Assembly: GCA_016718405.1 (NCBI GenBank)
Contig: JADKDJ010000010.1
Location: 119,221-183,220, forward strand
Length of the DNA stretch: 64,000 nt
DNA from: Candidatus Rhodoferax odensensis
Lineage (GTDB): Bacteria > Pseudomonadota > Gammaproteobacteria > Burkholderiales > Burkholderiaceae_C
Direction of reading: 5' to 3'
The position numbers and the translations under genes were made by a program. The notes beneath the pieces were generated by a model. It saw only the letters and a program-made list of their open reading frames with translations, was not told the origin of the DNA and did not search any database. Below are positions 34,648 through 43,077 of the stretch, piece by piece (position 1 is the first letter of the stretch; every line of letters starts with the position of its first letter).

Positions 34648-35258
34648 CTACTCGCAACTTAACGTGGCTTGACCCAAGAGGCATCAGCGCGGCGTCTTGG
34701 ATGGCTGCTGCGGCGATGCTTGTGATCGCGATCCCCTGCGCCGGTCAGCCGGTCACGGCAATCCCGCGGTCGAGCCCGACCAGTGCCGCAACCTCGATGG
34801 CCCAATCGGTGTTGAACATCCGCGCGACGGTATCACTTAAGCCTGGCTATCCGCAGCCCGTGGCAAGAACCACGTTTTACCTGGTCGACGACAGCCTGGC
34901 GAGCATTCTCAAAAGTGCAGGCGTCACGATCAGGGGGCGCGACGGCAAGGACAAACTGGCCCAGACCGAAGACGACTATGCCATCTGGTTTGGCTTTGGC
35001 GCCAACAACCTGAGAATGCTGCCAATCGGTGACTTTTACAGCAAGGCAATGGCCACGCTGCAGCCACACATCCTGCAAACCGTGATCAGCGACTTTGATG
35101 GAAAGGCCCGTTTTGCGCCTGTAAAAGTTGGCGCCTACTATCTGCTGGGCGTCGCCCGCACACCCAAGGGTTTTGCGGTCTGGCAACTCAAGGCAAGCTT
35201 GGATGCCGCCAGCGTCAGTCTGGTTCTGGACGAACGCAACGCAGTCGTCGTGCAATAG
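34644..35258 (+). CDS. unknown exported protein
   Basis: A 204-residue protein with a signal-like hydrophobic stretch (about residues 17-33, MAAAAMLVIAIPCAGQ) and a mature domain of strands and helices (ATVSLKPGYPQPVARTTFYLVDDSLASIL). No cysteines after the signal and no metal-binding motif. Its ATG overlaps the CtaA-like stop, so it closes the operon that began at 30264. It is convergent with the minus-strand cytochrome c551 gene. I do not recognise the family. Confidence 0.65.
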   Translation: MTTRNLTWLDPRGISAASWMAAAAMLVIAIPCAGQPVTAIPRSSPTSAATSMAQSVLNIRATVSLKPGYPQPVARTTFYLVDDSLASILKSAGVTIRGRDGKDKLAQTEDDYAIWFGFGANNLRMLPIGDFYSKAMATLQPHILQTVISDFDGKARFAPVKVGAYYLLGVARTPKGFAVWQLKASLDAASVSLVLDERNAVVVQ

Positions 35259-35394
35259 TCGCCTGGCACTCAGGGTCGAGGAAGCCACATCCCGGCAACT
35301 GCCAGGCCGCGCCAACGAAAAAGCCCGCACATCAAACTGACTGCGAGCCAGAAGGGCACCCGCGCGCCATGCGCGGTGCCAACACTGAGCTTGA

Positions 35395-35700
35395 TCAGGG
35401 CTTGAGAATCGCCGCCACAACCGTCTTCAAGTCAGCATCGCTGATCTTGTCCACCGGGTTAGGGGGCATTGGCACGGGACCATAAACGCCGGAGCCACCC
35501 TTGCGAACCTTCTCTGCCAGCTTGGCAGCAACGTCTTGGCCCTTGTACTTGGCGGCAACGTCCTTGTACGCGGGGCCCACCATTTTCTTGTCCTTGGCAT
35601 GGCAGGCCATGCAACCGGCCTTGGTCATCAGCTCATCGGGCGTGGCAGCCTGGGCACCAAATGCCAGCAACAGGCTGGCGAGCAAAAGAGAGAATTTCAT
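35395..35700 (-). CDS. nirM: cytochrome c551/c8-type electron carrier
   Basis: A 101-residue periplasmic monohaem cytochrome with a signal peptide (1-18, ending AQAA), the haem site CMACH, and a C-terminal Met ligand in VPMPPNPV. The DKKMVGPAYKDVAAKYKGQ segment closely resembles NirM (cytochrome c551) of pseudomonads, the electron donor to cd1 nitrite reductase. It lies 137 bases after nirS1 on the same strand and is probably co-transcribed from the nirS1 FNR-box promoter. It may also feed the CuA subunit of the norS/norY enzyme. Confidence 0.85.
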   Translation of the reverse strand: MKFSLLLASLLLAFGAQAATPDELMTKAGCMACHAKDKKMVGPAYKDVAAKYKGQDVAAKLAEKVRKGGSGVYGPVPMPPNPVDKISDADLKTVVAAILKP

Positions 35701-35837
35701 GAAATGGTCTTTGATAAAAAATAGTCTGCGATACAGGATGACGACCTCCTCTTTGGTTCAATCCACGCCCGAGCGTGGGACGAAACCATTTCAGCAGGTC
35801 GTCGCCTTCTAACTCGGCGCAGGACCGCGCCAATTGA

Positions 35838-37589
35838 TCAATACACGTCGTGCTGTGTATTGTGGACGTTGAACTTGCCCGTCGGTGTGACCAGCTTGGG
35901 GTCCTTGATCACGGCCTTGAGCTTGCGGGTCTTGTCGTCCACCACAACCAGTGCGGAGATCTTGTCCTTGGCGCTCCAGACAGAGAACCATACTTCGTCG
36001 CCATCCTTGTTGTACTCCGGCTGGACGATGCGCTTTGCGCCGTCGTCCTTGATCCCGGCCCATTCACCGATTGGCAGCACTTCATAGCCCTTGTCCATAC
36101 TGTTGATGTCGAATACGGCAATCGACTGGCTGTTCTTGGCGTCGGGGTTCAAAGGTGTATCAACCCAAAGATTTTTCGATTTCGGATGCGTCTTGATGAA
36201 CAAGGAACCACCGCCCTGACCCTTGACGGTCTGCACGACGCGCCAGGCTTGATCTTTGTGCTTCTTGGGATCGGTACCAATCAGGCTGATGGTCTCATCA
36301 CCCAAGTGACTGGTCGCCCACACCGGACCGAACTTTGGATGCACGAAATTGGCGCCGCGACCCGGATGCGGTACTTTGCCCACGTCAATCAATGCCGTCA
36401 ACTTGTCTTCCTTGGTGTCCACCACGGCAATCTTGTTGGACGCGTTGGCGGCAACCAGGAAGTAACGCCCGGTCGAATCCATGCCACCGTCGTGCAGAAA
36501 CTGCGCGGCGTTGATGGTGGTGATCTTCAGGTTGTTCATATCCTTGTAGTTGACCACCAGAATCTTGCCGGTTTCCTTCGCGTTGACGATGAATTCTGGG
36601 TTGTAGTGCGATCCGACGATGGCGGCAACACGTGGCTCGGGATGGTATTCCTGCGTGCCCACCGTCATGCCACGAGTCGACTCAATGCGCAAGGGTTTAA
36701 GCGAATCGCCCTCCATGATCACGAACTGGGGTGGCCAGTAGGTGCCGGCAATGGCGTACTTGTCTTCGTAGCCTTTGTACTTCGAAGTCTCCACTGAACG
36801 CGCTTCCAAACCGACTTTGATCTCAGCCACGTTGGTCGGCTCTGCCATCCACAAATCAATCAAGTTGATGCGGGCATCGCGACCAATCACGTACAGATAA
36901 CGACCCGACTGCGACATACGCGAAATGTGCACGGCATAACCAGTCTTGAGGATCTTGACGATCTTCTTGCTCTTGCCGTCCACCAGTGCAATCTCACCCG
37001 CATCACGCAGGGTCACCGAGAACAGGTTTGCCAAGTCAAGGTTGTTCATCTTCTTGGTCGGGCGGTCCTTCGGCTGCACCGAGACCTTCAGCGAGGCCAT
37101 CATTTCCTTCATGCCCCACTCGGGCGGTGTGGGTGGCTCCTGCTGGATGTAACGCGCCATCAGGTCGACTTCGGCGTCGTTCAGTTCGCCGGAGGTGCCC
37201 CAGTTTGGCATGCCGCCGGGTGAGCCGTACTTGATGAACACCTTGAGGTACTCGGTACCGCTGGGGATCGTTTTGTCGGTGGTCAAGGCCTTGCCGGTGG
37301 CACCCTTGCGCAACACGCCGTGGCAACCCGCGCAGCGCTGGAAGTAGATGTTCTTGCCTTTGTCGAATTCGTCTTTCGTCATCGCAGGGGCTTTGGGGTT
37401 GATGTTGTGATACATCTCTGCCTGGCCGACCGGCGACGAGTCACCCGCCTGATAGCTCTTTTCAGACGGACTTCGCTGTTCCTGGGTCTTTTCCTGGGCG
37501 ACGACACTGGTGGCTGCGAGGGGCAGTGCCAGGGCCAACGCAATGATGGACCCGGCTGTGCGCCAGACCCCGTGCTTGCTCTTGCTCAT
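35838..37589 (-). CDS. nirS: cytochrome cd1 nitrite reductase, copy 1
   Basis: Periplasmic nitrite reductase (nitrite to NO), 583 residues with signal peptide. The N-terminal c domain has CAGCH and a Met ligand in GGMPNWG. The C-terminal eight-bladed d1 propeller keeps the proximal His (AVHISRMSQSG), and both catalytic distal His, in FLHDGG and, 42 residues on, in PHPGRGANF. The C-terminus reads TPTGKFNVHNTQHDVY. Start ATG 37589 follows GGAG by seven bases; the longer frame from 37637 is not used. A perfect FNR/DNR box lies 92 bases upstream. No haem d1 synthesis genes (nirFDLGHJE) occur in the window. Confidence 0.93.
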   Translation of the reverse strand: MSKSKHGVWRTAGSIIALALALPLAATSVVAQEKTQEQRSPSEKSYQAGDSSPVGQAEMYHNINPKAPAMTKDEFDKGKNIYFQRCAGCHGVLRKGATGKALTTDKTIPSGTEYLKVFIKYGSPGGMPNWGTSGELNDAEVDLMARYIQQEPPTPPEWGMKEMMASLKVSVQPKDRPTKKMNNLDLANLFSVTLRDAGEIALVDGKSKKIVKILKTGYAVHISRMSQSGRYLYVIGRDARINLIDLWMAEPTNVAEIKVGLEARSVETSKYKGYEDKYAIAGTYWPPQFVIMEGDSLKPLRIESTRGMTVGTQEYHPEPRVAAIVGSHYNPEFIVNAKETGKILVVNYKDMNNLKITTINAAQFLHDGGMDSTGRYFLVAANASNKIAVVDTKEDKLTALIDVGKVPHPGRGANFVHPKFGPVWATSHLGDETISLIGTDPKKHKDQAWRVVQTVKGQGGGSLFIKTHPKSKNLWVDTPLNPDAKNSQSIAVFDINSMDKGYEVLPIGEWAGIKDDGAKRIVQPEYNKDGDEVWFSVWSAKDKISALVVVDDKTRKLKAVIKDPKLVTPTGKFNVHNTQHDVY

Positions 37590-37646
37590 TTGAACTCCGG
37601 TGATAAGGATGGATGCATCGAACGTGGTGATTCCCACCAGGTTGCA

Positions 37647-37688
37647 AGACTAAGGCTCAACCCTCACCGGATCGTTGATCAAGATCAA
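37647..37688 (-). promoter_or_regulatory. FNR/DNR box (perfect) with -10 element, nirS1
   Basis: TTGAT-CAAG-ATCAA at 37675-37688. With the centre at -41.5 the start would be 37640, and TAGTCT sits exactly at -12 to -7 (37652-37647, minus strand). Class II activator layout, about 50 bases of leader before the nirS ATG. Confidence 0.8.
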
Positions 37689-37704
37689 CAGACGCAATTA
37701 AACC

Positions 37705-37735
37705 GGGCGCCTCTCTGACCAAAGGGTCGGCGCCC
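37705..37735 (-). terminator. hairpin terminator after the cupredoxin gene
   Basis: GGGCGCC/GGCGCCC outer stem with an inner GACC/GGTC pair, followed on the minus strand by GGTTTAATT. It would end the upstream nirS2-to-cupredoxin transcript and insulate the nirS1 promoter. The T-tract is weak. Confidence 0.5.
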
Positions 37736-37767
37736 ACCCTGTCTCTGTGAGACGGCAACAACAAAAC

Positions 37768-38106
37768 CTACGAGCCGCCAACCTCCACCACCCCGGTCAT
37801 CTCGGGATGAGGTCCGCAATGGTATGGAAAGCGACCCGACACAGTAAAACGGCGCTGCCAACTCTCATCCGGAAAGAATCTTTCGGATTCCACTTTTTGC
37901 TCAGCTGAAAACACCACCGAATGGCTGGTTCGCTTCTCTTTGTTGATCCACTTTACGGTGTCGCCCACCTTGATGTGTACCAGTTTCGGCTCAAATCGGT
38001 AGTTCTGAATCACGACTTCAACCGTTTGCTGGCATTGCGCCGACAGCGGAAGGGCAATGAGGAGCAACACGAACGCCGCAGTTGCCAGTGTGCGCGAGTC
38101 ATTCAT
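37768..38106 (-). CDS. small blue-copper protein (cupredoxin)
   Basis: A 112-residue exported protein with a signal peptide (ending about residue 25, QCQQ) and a plastocyanin-like fold. Type 1 copper ligands are visible: His in RTSHSVVF and the C-terminal loop YHCGPHPEM giving Cys, His and Met. It could carry electrons to NirS or to the CuA subunit. Last gene of the nirS2-napC-cytochrome-cupredoxin series, 44 bases after the preceding gene. Pseudoazurin/amicyanin-like by ligand loop spacing. Confidence 0.85.
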   Translation of the reverse strand: MNDSRTLATAAFVLLLIALPLSAQCQQTVEVVIQNYRFEPKLVHIKVGDTVKWINKEKRTSHSVVFSAEQKVESERFFPDESWQRRFTVSGRFPYHCGPHPEMTGVVEVGGS

Positions 38107-38150
38107 GACGCCGGGGCACCTTGATCACTGCGGCCGCACGCACCCGCCTG

Positions 38151-38978
38151 CTACTGTTTGACGGCCTTCACGTCGCCCTCGGCGCCTACACCCAAGGTGT
38201 ATCCAAGCGACACATGGTGGAAACGACCGCTAGCGTGATCGCCATGGATGGCCAAGCCAAACGGGATCGTCTTGCCTTCGCCCGGGTTCTTGCGAGTGAA
38301 GATCACCGTGTAAGTGTCCGCTGCCTTGGCGCCTTCAGCCTTGGCACCCAGCGTGCCGCCGTCCATCTTGCGCTCGCTGGTCACCAAGCCATCAACGGCC
38401 TTGGCACCCTTGGCGCTCTTCCACTGCATCAGCTCATAAGAGCCTTCCTTGGTGTACTTGGTCTTCTTGTCGGCGCCACCGGGCATGGTTCGCGCATCAG
38501 CGTGGCAGGCAGTCCAGCAACCCACTTGCGCCGCTTGGGGTACCTTGGCATCGGGGAACATCACGGTCGCCTTGACTTCATTGTCCTTGTCGCCTTTGTC
38601 GGCACCACCGGCGGGGGCCTTGAAGGTCAGGCGGATGTACAAGTTGGCCGCGTCGTACGCCGCCTGCACTGCCACTGGATAAATCATGGTCTTGGGTGCG
38701 CCAACAGGCTCCAGCTCCTTGTCGGCCAGGCGCTTGAAATTGAAGTTCAAGGTGCCCTTTTCTTCATGGCAACCGACGCAGGATTCACCCTTCTTCAGAC
38801 CGGCCGTACCGCTATGGTCAGACTTCTTGGCGATCCACTCAATCGGCGACACGCCGGGGTGAAACACGTTGATGTCACGCTTGGGCACCTTGGCCCAGTC
38901 CGGGGCAGCGTGGGCAAACGGCGCGCCTACGCTCAACAGCGCGCCCAGCACCAGCGTTGAAAAAGTCGTTTTGTTCAT
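38151..38978 (-). CDS. c-type cytochrome with CxxCH and CxxxCH motifs (cytochrome c-552/EB_dh-like)
   Basis: A 275-residue exported protein (signal peptide ending FAHAA). It has one normal haem c site, CVGCH in KKGESCVGCHEEKG, and a second, CWTACH, which has three residues between the cysteines instead of two. Overall layout matches the cytochrome c-552/ethylbenzene-dehydrogenase-type haem-binding family (NapC-associated donors, or haem b-binding gamma subunits). The C-terminal FHHVSLGYTLG may hold axial ligands. It lies 73 bases after the NapC-like gene, suggesting that NapC reduces it and that it then donates to NirS. Role is inference. Confidence 0.75.
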   Translation of the reverse strand: MNKTTFSTLVLGALLSVGAPFAHAAPDWAKVPKRDINVFHPGVSPIEWIAKKSDHSGTAGLKKGESCVGCHEEKGTLNFNFKRLADKELEPVGAPKTMIYPVAVQAAYDAANLYIRLTFKAPAGGADKGDKDNEVKATVMFPDAKVPQAAQVGCWTACHADARTMPGGADKKTKYTKEGSYELMQWKSAKGAKAVDGLVTSERKMDGGTLGAKAEGAKAADTYTVIFTRKNPGEGKTIPFGLAIHGDHASGRFHHVSLGYTLGVGAEGDVKAVKQ

Positions 38979-39050
38979 TTGAATAGATCCTTATTGGTTA
39001 GCCAGAAATGATCGATTTCAGTGCCCTGACAGCGAACTGTCAAGCACCGG

Positions 39051-39636
39051 CTACTCGTCGTCGTCCTTCATGCCCTTGGGCTTGTTGTGTGAAATGCCTT
39101 TGTGACAATCGATACAGGTCTTTTTCTCGTCCTGCGCAATCTTGTGCATCTTGGCGCCACGTAGTTTCTGCTTGTCGGTGTCCATGCCCTCGAAGCTGTG
39201 GCAGTTGCGGCATTCGCGCGAATCCACCGCCTTCATGCGAGCCCACTCGTGCTCGGCCAGGCCGCAGGCGATTGGCCTCGAACTTTTCCTTGGTGTCGAT
39301 GGTGCCCATCAGCTTGCCCCACAACTCGGCACTGGCTTGGATCTTTCGCACCATCTTGTGCGTCCAGTCCTTGGGCACATGGCAATCCGAACAGGTGGCC
39401 CGCACGCCGGTGCGGTTGCTGTAGTGAATGGTCTTCTTGTACTCCTGGTACACGTTATCTCGCATCTCATGGCACGAGATGCAGAACTCCATCGTATTGG
39501 TTGCTTCCATGGCCGTGTTGAAACCGCCCCAAAAGAAGACACCCGAAAAAAAACCAACCGTGAGCAAGCCCAACAGTGAGTACTTGGCGCTTGGTTTTCT
39601 CAGTGCTGCCCAAAGGCCCGCGATCTTTCCAGCCAT
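39051..39636 (-). CDS. NapC/NirT tetrahaem quinol dehydrogenase (frameshifted at 39260-39261)
   Basis: Membrane-anchored tetrahaem cytochrome, about 194 residues after removing one base of a doubled G (39260-39261, plus strand), which restores EANRLRLAEHEWARMKA across the junction. One N-terminal helix (about residues 18-38) is followed by four haem sites: CISCH, CSDCH, CRNCH and CIDCH. It would pass electrons from quinol to periplasmic cytochromes serving NirS. Start set at 39636 (MAGKIAG) because GGAG lies seven bases before it. Following cytochrome c and cupredoxin genes are likely co-transcribed. Confidence 0.8.
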
Positions 39637-39670
39637 CAACATTCTCCAAAAACCCAATAAAATTGCGCAG

Positions 39671-39704
39671 CAAAAGTGGAAGAAGGGCTTACCCCTTCTC
39701 CCAC
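39671..39704 (-). terminator. hairpin with short T-run between nirS2 and napC
   Basis: Twelve-pair stem (39676-39687 with 39693-39704, one A-C mismatch) with a five-base loop, followed on the minus strand by CTTTTG. It could attenuate read-through from nirS2 into the electron-transfer genes. Confidence 0.6.
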
Positions 39705-39726
39705 TGCTTCAAGTCACGATTACAGA

Positions 39727-41413
39727 TCAGTAGATGTCGTGCTGCGTGTTGTACACGTTGAACTTGCCGGTCGGGGTGATCATCTTCGGATCGGTAATCA
39801 CCTTCTTCACCAGCCAACGTCTTGTCATCGTAGACCACGATGGCGGATTGGTCGGTCTTTCCACCCCACAAGGAGATCCACACTTCGTTGCCGTCGGCAC
39901 TGTACTCGGGGTGCACCGCACGGCTGATCGCCTTGGTCTCCGGCAGACCAGAATCCTTGGCGACGTTGATCGTCTTGAACGGTTTGGACAGGTCGCCCAT
40001 CTTCCACACAGACACTGACTCAGCTGTTTCCTTGTCAGAATTCTGAGCAGAATCAGCCCACAGATGGTTGGACTTGGGGTGCGTCTTCACAAACAGGTTG
40101 CCCGGCACGTGTTTGACTTCCTGAACCACCTTCCAGTTGAACTCCTTGAACTTGGCGTACTTCTTGTCTTCGGACGGCGTGCTGATCAAGGTCACCACGT
40201 CGGCGCCCAAATGACCAGTTGCCCAAACAGGTCCAAACTTCGGATGCACGAAGTTGGCGCCGCGGCCTGGGTGCGGAATCTTGGCCGTGTTGACCAAGGC
40301 CGCCAGCTTGCCGGTCTTCAGGTCCACTGCGGCAATCTTGTTGGAGGCGTTGGCCGCCACCAGGAAGTAACGCTTGGAGGCGTCAAAACCGCCGTCATGC
40401 AGGAACTTGGCCGAGCCAATGGTCGTGGTCTTCAGGTTCTCGATATCCGCATAGTCCACCAACAGAATCTGACCTGTTTCCTTGATGTTGACCACCCACT
40501 CCGGCTTGATCTCGGACGCGACGATCGACGCAACGCGCGGCTCGGGGTGATATTCGCCGTCCACCGTCATGCCGCGGGTGCTGACCACCTTGCGCGGTTT
40601 GAGGGTGTCGCCATCCATGATGACGTATTGAGGCGGCCAGTAGGAACCGGCAATCGCGTACTTGTCCTCAAAGCCCTTGAACTTGGAGGTGTCCACCGAG
40701 CGGGCGTCAAAACCGATCTTGACTTCGGCCACTACGCTGGGTTTTTCCATCCACAGGTCAATCAGCGACAGACGACCATCGCGACCAATCACATACACAT
40801 AGCGCCCGGATTTGGACAGGCGGGAGATGTGCACGGCGTAGCCGGTCTTCACAATGCTGCGGATATCCTTGGTGTCGCCATCAATCAGCGCCACTTCGCC
40901 GGTATCGCGCAAGGTGACCGAGAACATGTTCTTCAGGTTGAAGTTGTTCATCTGCTTGGTTGGGCGATCCTTCACTGGGACGATCACCTTCCAGGAGTCC
41001 ATGGTGTCCTTGAAGCTGTACTCCGGCGGCACATCCGGTGTGTTCTGGATGTACTTGGCCATCAAGGTCAGCTCCTCCTTGGTCAGGATGTCATCAAAGT
41101 TGACCATGCCGCCGTCGGTGCCGTAACCAATGATCTTCTCAAGACGGGATTGACCCAGCGCCAGCGTGCCGCCCTCGGTCTTCTTGCCGTCCTTGTCAGT
41201 CTTGCTCCAGTGCGGCTCCAGGTTCTTGCCGGTTGCGCCTTTGCGCAAGACACCATGGCAGCCCGCGCAGCGTTCGAAGTAAATCTTCTTCGCGGCTTCT
41301 TTTTCTACCGCCGTCATCGCGGGCGCTTCGGCAGCCTTGTCCTGCGCCAGGGCAGAGATCGAGAACGCGGCCAGTATCACTGCCGCAACACTGGAAAGAC
41401 GCTGAATCTTCAT
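39727..41413 (-). CDS. nirS: cytochrome cd1 nitrite reductase, copy 2 (frameshifted at 39810-39811)
   Basis: Second cd1 nitrite reductase, 561 residues if one base is removed from the doubled C at 39810-39811 (plus strand), after which the C-terminus reads TPTGKFNVYNTQHDIY as in copy 1. Haem c site CAGCH, Met in DGGMVNF, proximal His in AVHISRLSKSG, and both catalytic His (FLHDGG and PHPGRGANF) are present. It differs from copy 1 in a longer, lysine-rich c domain (AEAPAMTAVEKEAAKK). Start ATG 41413 follows ACGGAGA. An FNR-like box lies about 128 bases upstream. Confidence 0.9.
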
Positions 41414-41758
41414 GAATTTTCTCCGTTTTTTGCCTCGCAGCCATCCCACCGAACGGGTGGACATCTCGGCTCGACGAAGGCTGCAGTTATTCGTTTCGAG
41501 CAATTCATTGTCGTTCCGCGTCAGGGGTTAACCCTTAATCCAGATCAAACATTGATCAAGAACTTGCCGAGCGGTGCGGAACGGCGAATGGTCTCACATA
41601 GACTTCACGCAGGACGCCTCGACCCAACGATTTCCCGCCTGTTTTGCTCAGGAAATCACCCAAAAAGCATTTCCCCGTAGCACGTGCGCCAGTGATCAAG
41701 CGGCGAGCGCGCTACCCAGTGCCGTAAAATCGCCCCACCGAGAACGAGAAATCCAGAA
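41414..41758. other. divergent intergenic region between nirS2 and ccmA
   Basis: 345 bases without a gene. It holds the nirS2 FNR-like box (41535-41548) and a TAAAAT hexamer at 41725-41730, 29 bases before the ccmA TTG, that may be the ccm -10 element. No good -35 is visible for it. A further half-site TTGAT lies at 41552-41556 without a matching second arm. Confidence 0.6.
41507..41548 (-). promoter_or_regulatory. FNR/DNR-type box with -10 element, nirS2
   Basis: TTAAT-CCAG-ATCAA (41535-41548), one mismatch to consensus. With the centre at -41.5 the start would be 41500, and GACAAT (four of six -10 matches) lies exactly at -12 to -7 (41512-41507, minus strand). Confidence 0.6.
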
Positions 41759-42391
41759 TTGAAAAACGAGTCCGCGCTTTCCTTCTCCAATCTCGGTTGC
41801 GTCCGCGGTGAACGCCAGCTTTTCCGCAGTGTCAACTGCCGCCTCGCAAGTGGTCAATGGCTGTATGTTACCGGCGCCAATGGCGTTGGCAAGACCAGCT
41901 TGCTGCGCATGGTGTGTGGCTTGGCGCCCGTTGATGAGGGTCAGATCCTGTGGAATGACATCCCCATCCAAACCCAGCGGGATGCGTACTACGAAGACCT
42001 GTTCTACCTGGGCCACGCCAATGCCCTGCAGGAATCCATGACCGTTTTGGAGAATTTGCGGTTTTGCTGCGCCCTGGCCGGCGTCGCGCTGGACGACGCG
42101 GCCACGCCGGACGTGCTCGCCCGCTTTGGCCTCAAGGGACGGCACAACCAACTGGTGCGTCACTTATCGCAAGGACTCAAACGCCGCGTCGCGTTATCTC
42201 GCCTGGCGTTGAGTCCGGCGCGGCTGTGGGTGCTTGATGAACCCTTCGTGGCCATGGACGAGGCAGCGGTGAGGCTGTTGGCCAATCTGATTGCGTCTCA
42301 CCTTGACATCGGTGGTCTGGCGGTCTTGACCAGTCATCAGCAAGTCGATATCGGCGCAATCCCACCGCAGTTGCTGGAGTTGAGGGCATGA
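41759..42391 (+). CDS. ccmA: haem exporter ATPase CcmA
   Basis: ABC ATPase of 210 residues that powers release of holo-CcmE in system I cytochrome c maturation. Walker A is GANGVGKTS, the signature region LSQGLKRRVALSRL, and Walker B LWVLDEPF. It probably starts at TTG 41759 since no ATG gives a complete N-terminus. Overlaps ccmB by four bases. First of nine ccm genes in order A-B-C-D-E-F-G-H-I, the standard proteobacterial layout, which will serve the many haem c proteins encoded nearby. Confidence 0.93.
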   Translation: MKNESALSFSNLGCVRGERQLFRSVNCRLASGQWLYVTGANGVGKTSLLRMVCGLAPVDEGQILWNDIPIQTQRDAYYEDLFYLGHANALQESMTVLENLRFCCALAGVALDDAATPDVLARFGLKGRHNQLVRHLSQGLKRRVALSRLALSPARLWVLDEPFVAMDEAAVRLLANLIASHLDIGGLAVLTSHQQVDIGAIPPQLLELRA

Positions 42392-43077
42392 ACCCAAACC
42401 GCCTGGCGCATGCCGGTGTATTGTTGGCCCTGCTGCGTCGCGAGCTGGCACTGGCCGTGCACCAGAAGGGCGAAGTGCTGACGCCGTTGGTGTTCTTTGT
42501 CGTCGTCGCCAGCCTGTTCCCGCTCGGCGTCGGCCCGGAATCGGCTCTGCTGCTGCGCATGGCGCCGGGCGTGCTGTGGGTCAGCGCCCTGCTAGCGGCG
42601 ATGCTGTCGCTGCAACGCCTGTTTGCAACTGACTATACCGATGGTAGCCTGGAACAAATGGTCCTGTCCAGCACGCCGTTGAGCCTGCTGGTGACGGCCA
42701 AAGCGTTGTCCCATTTCCTTTTGTCTGGCTTGCCATTGGTTTTAATGGCGCCGGTGCTGGGTCTTCAGTTCGGCCTGGACGGCCAAGCCTTGGGCATTCT
42801 GATGCTGTCGCTGCTGTTGGGAACCCCCACGCTGAGCCTGATTGGCGCGATTGGTGCGGCGCTGACGCTGGGCGTACGTGGCGCAGGGGTATTGCTGTCG
42901 CTGCTGATCCTGCCACTGTATATTCCCGTGCTGATATTTGGTGCGGGCGCGGTTGAAGCGCACACCAACGGCCTGGGGGCCAATGGTCACCTCTCCCTGC
43001 TGGCCGCGCTGCTGGTGCTAGCGGCCTTTTTTGCCCCCCTGGCAACCGCCACGGCCCTGAGGATTTCCCTGGAATGA
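42388..43077 (+). CDS. ccmB: haem exporter membrane protein CcmB
   Basis: Six-helix inner-membrane partner of CcmA and CcmC, 229 residues. After an N-terminal amphipathic region (LLRRELALAVHQKGEVLTPLVFFV) come the CcmB-typical GVLWVSALLAAMLSLQRLF and DYTDGSLEQMVLSSTPL segments. Its ATG overlaps the ccmA stop and its own stop overlaps ccmC, so the genes are translationally coupled. Confidence 0.93.
   Translation: MNPNRLAHAGVLLALLRRELALAVHQKGEVLTPLVFFVVVASLFPLGVGPESALLLRMAPGVLWVSALLAAMLSLQRLFATDYTDGSLEQMVLSSTPLSLLVTAKALSHFLLSGLPLVLMAPVLGLQFGLDGQALGILMLSLLLGTPTLSLIGAIGAALTLGVRGAGVLLSLLILPLYIPVLIFGAGAVEAHTNGLGANGHLSLLAALLVLAAFFAPLATATALRISLE

Noticed and set aside
39727..41413. NirS2 appeared to lose an active-site His (ASE instead of GSH in copy 1)
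   Set aside because: Counting 145 residues from the proximal haem d1 His shows the catalytic pair is in FLHDGG and PHPGRGANF, both present in copy 2; the Ser-His site is not catalytic.
41549..41560. Second FNR box upstream of nirS2 (TTGAT-CAAG-AACTT)
   Set aside because: Only the first half-site matches; the second arm lacks ATCAA.
40064..41680. Long plus-strand open frame (538 codons) opposite nirS2
   Set aside because: High GC creates long antisense frames; its codons mirror the nirS2 coding strand, and it has no recognisable domain.
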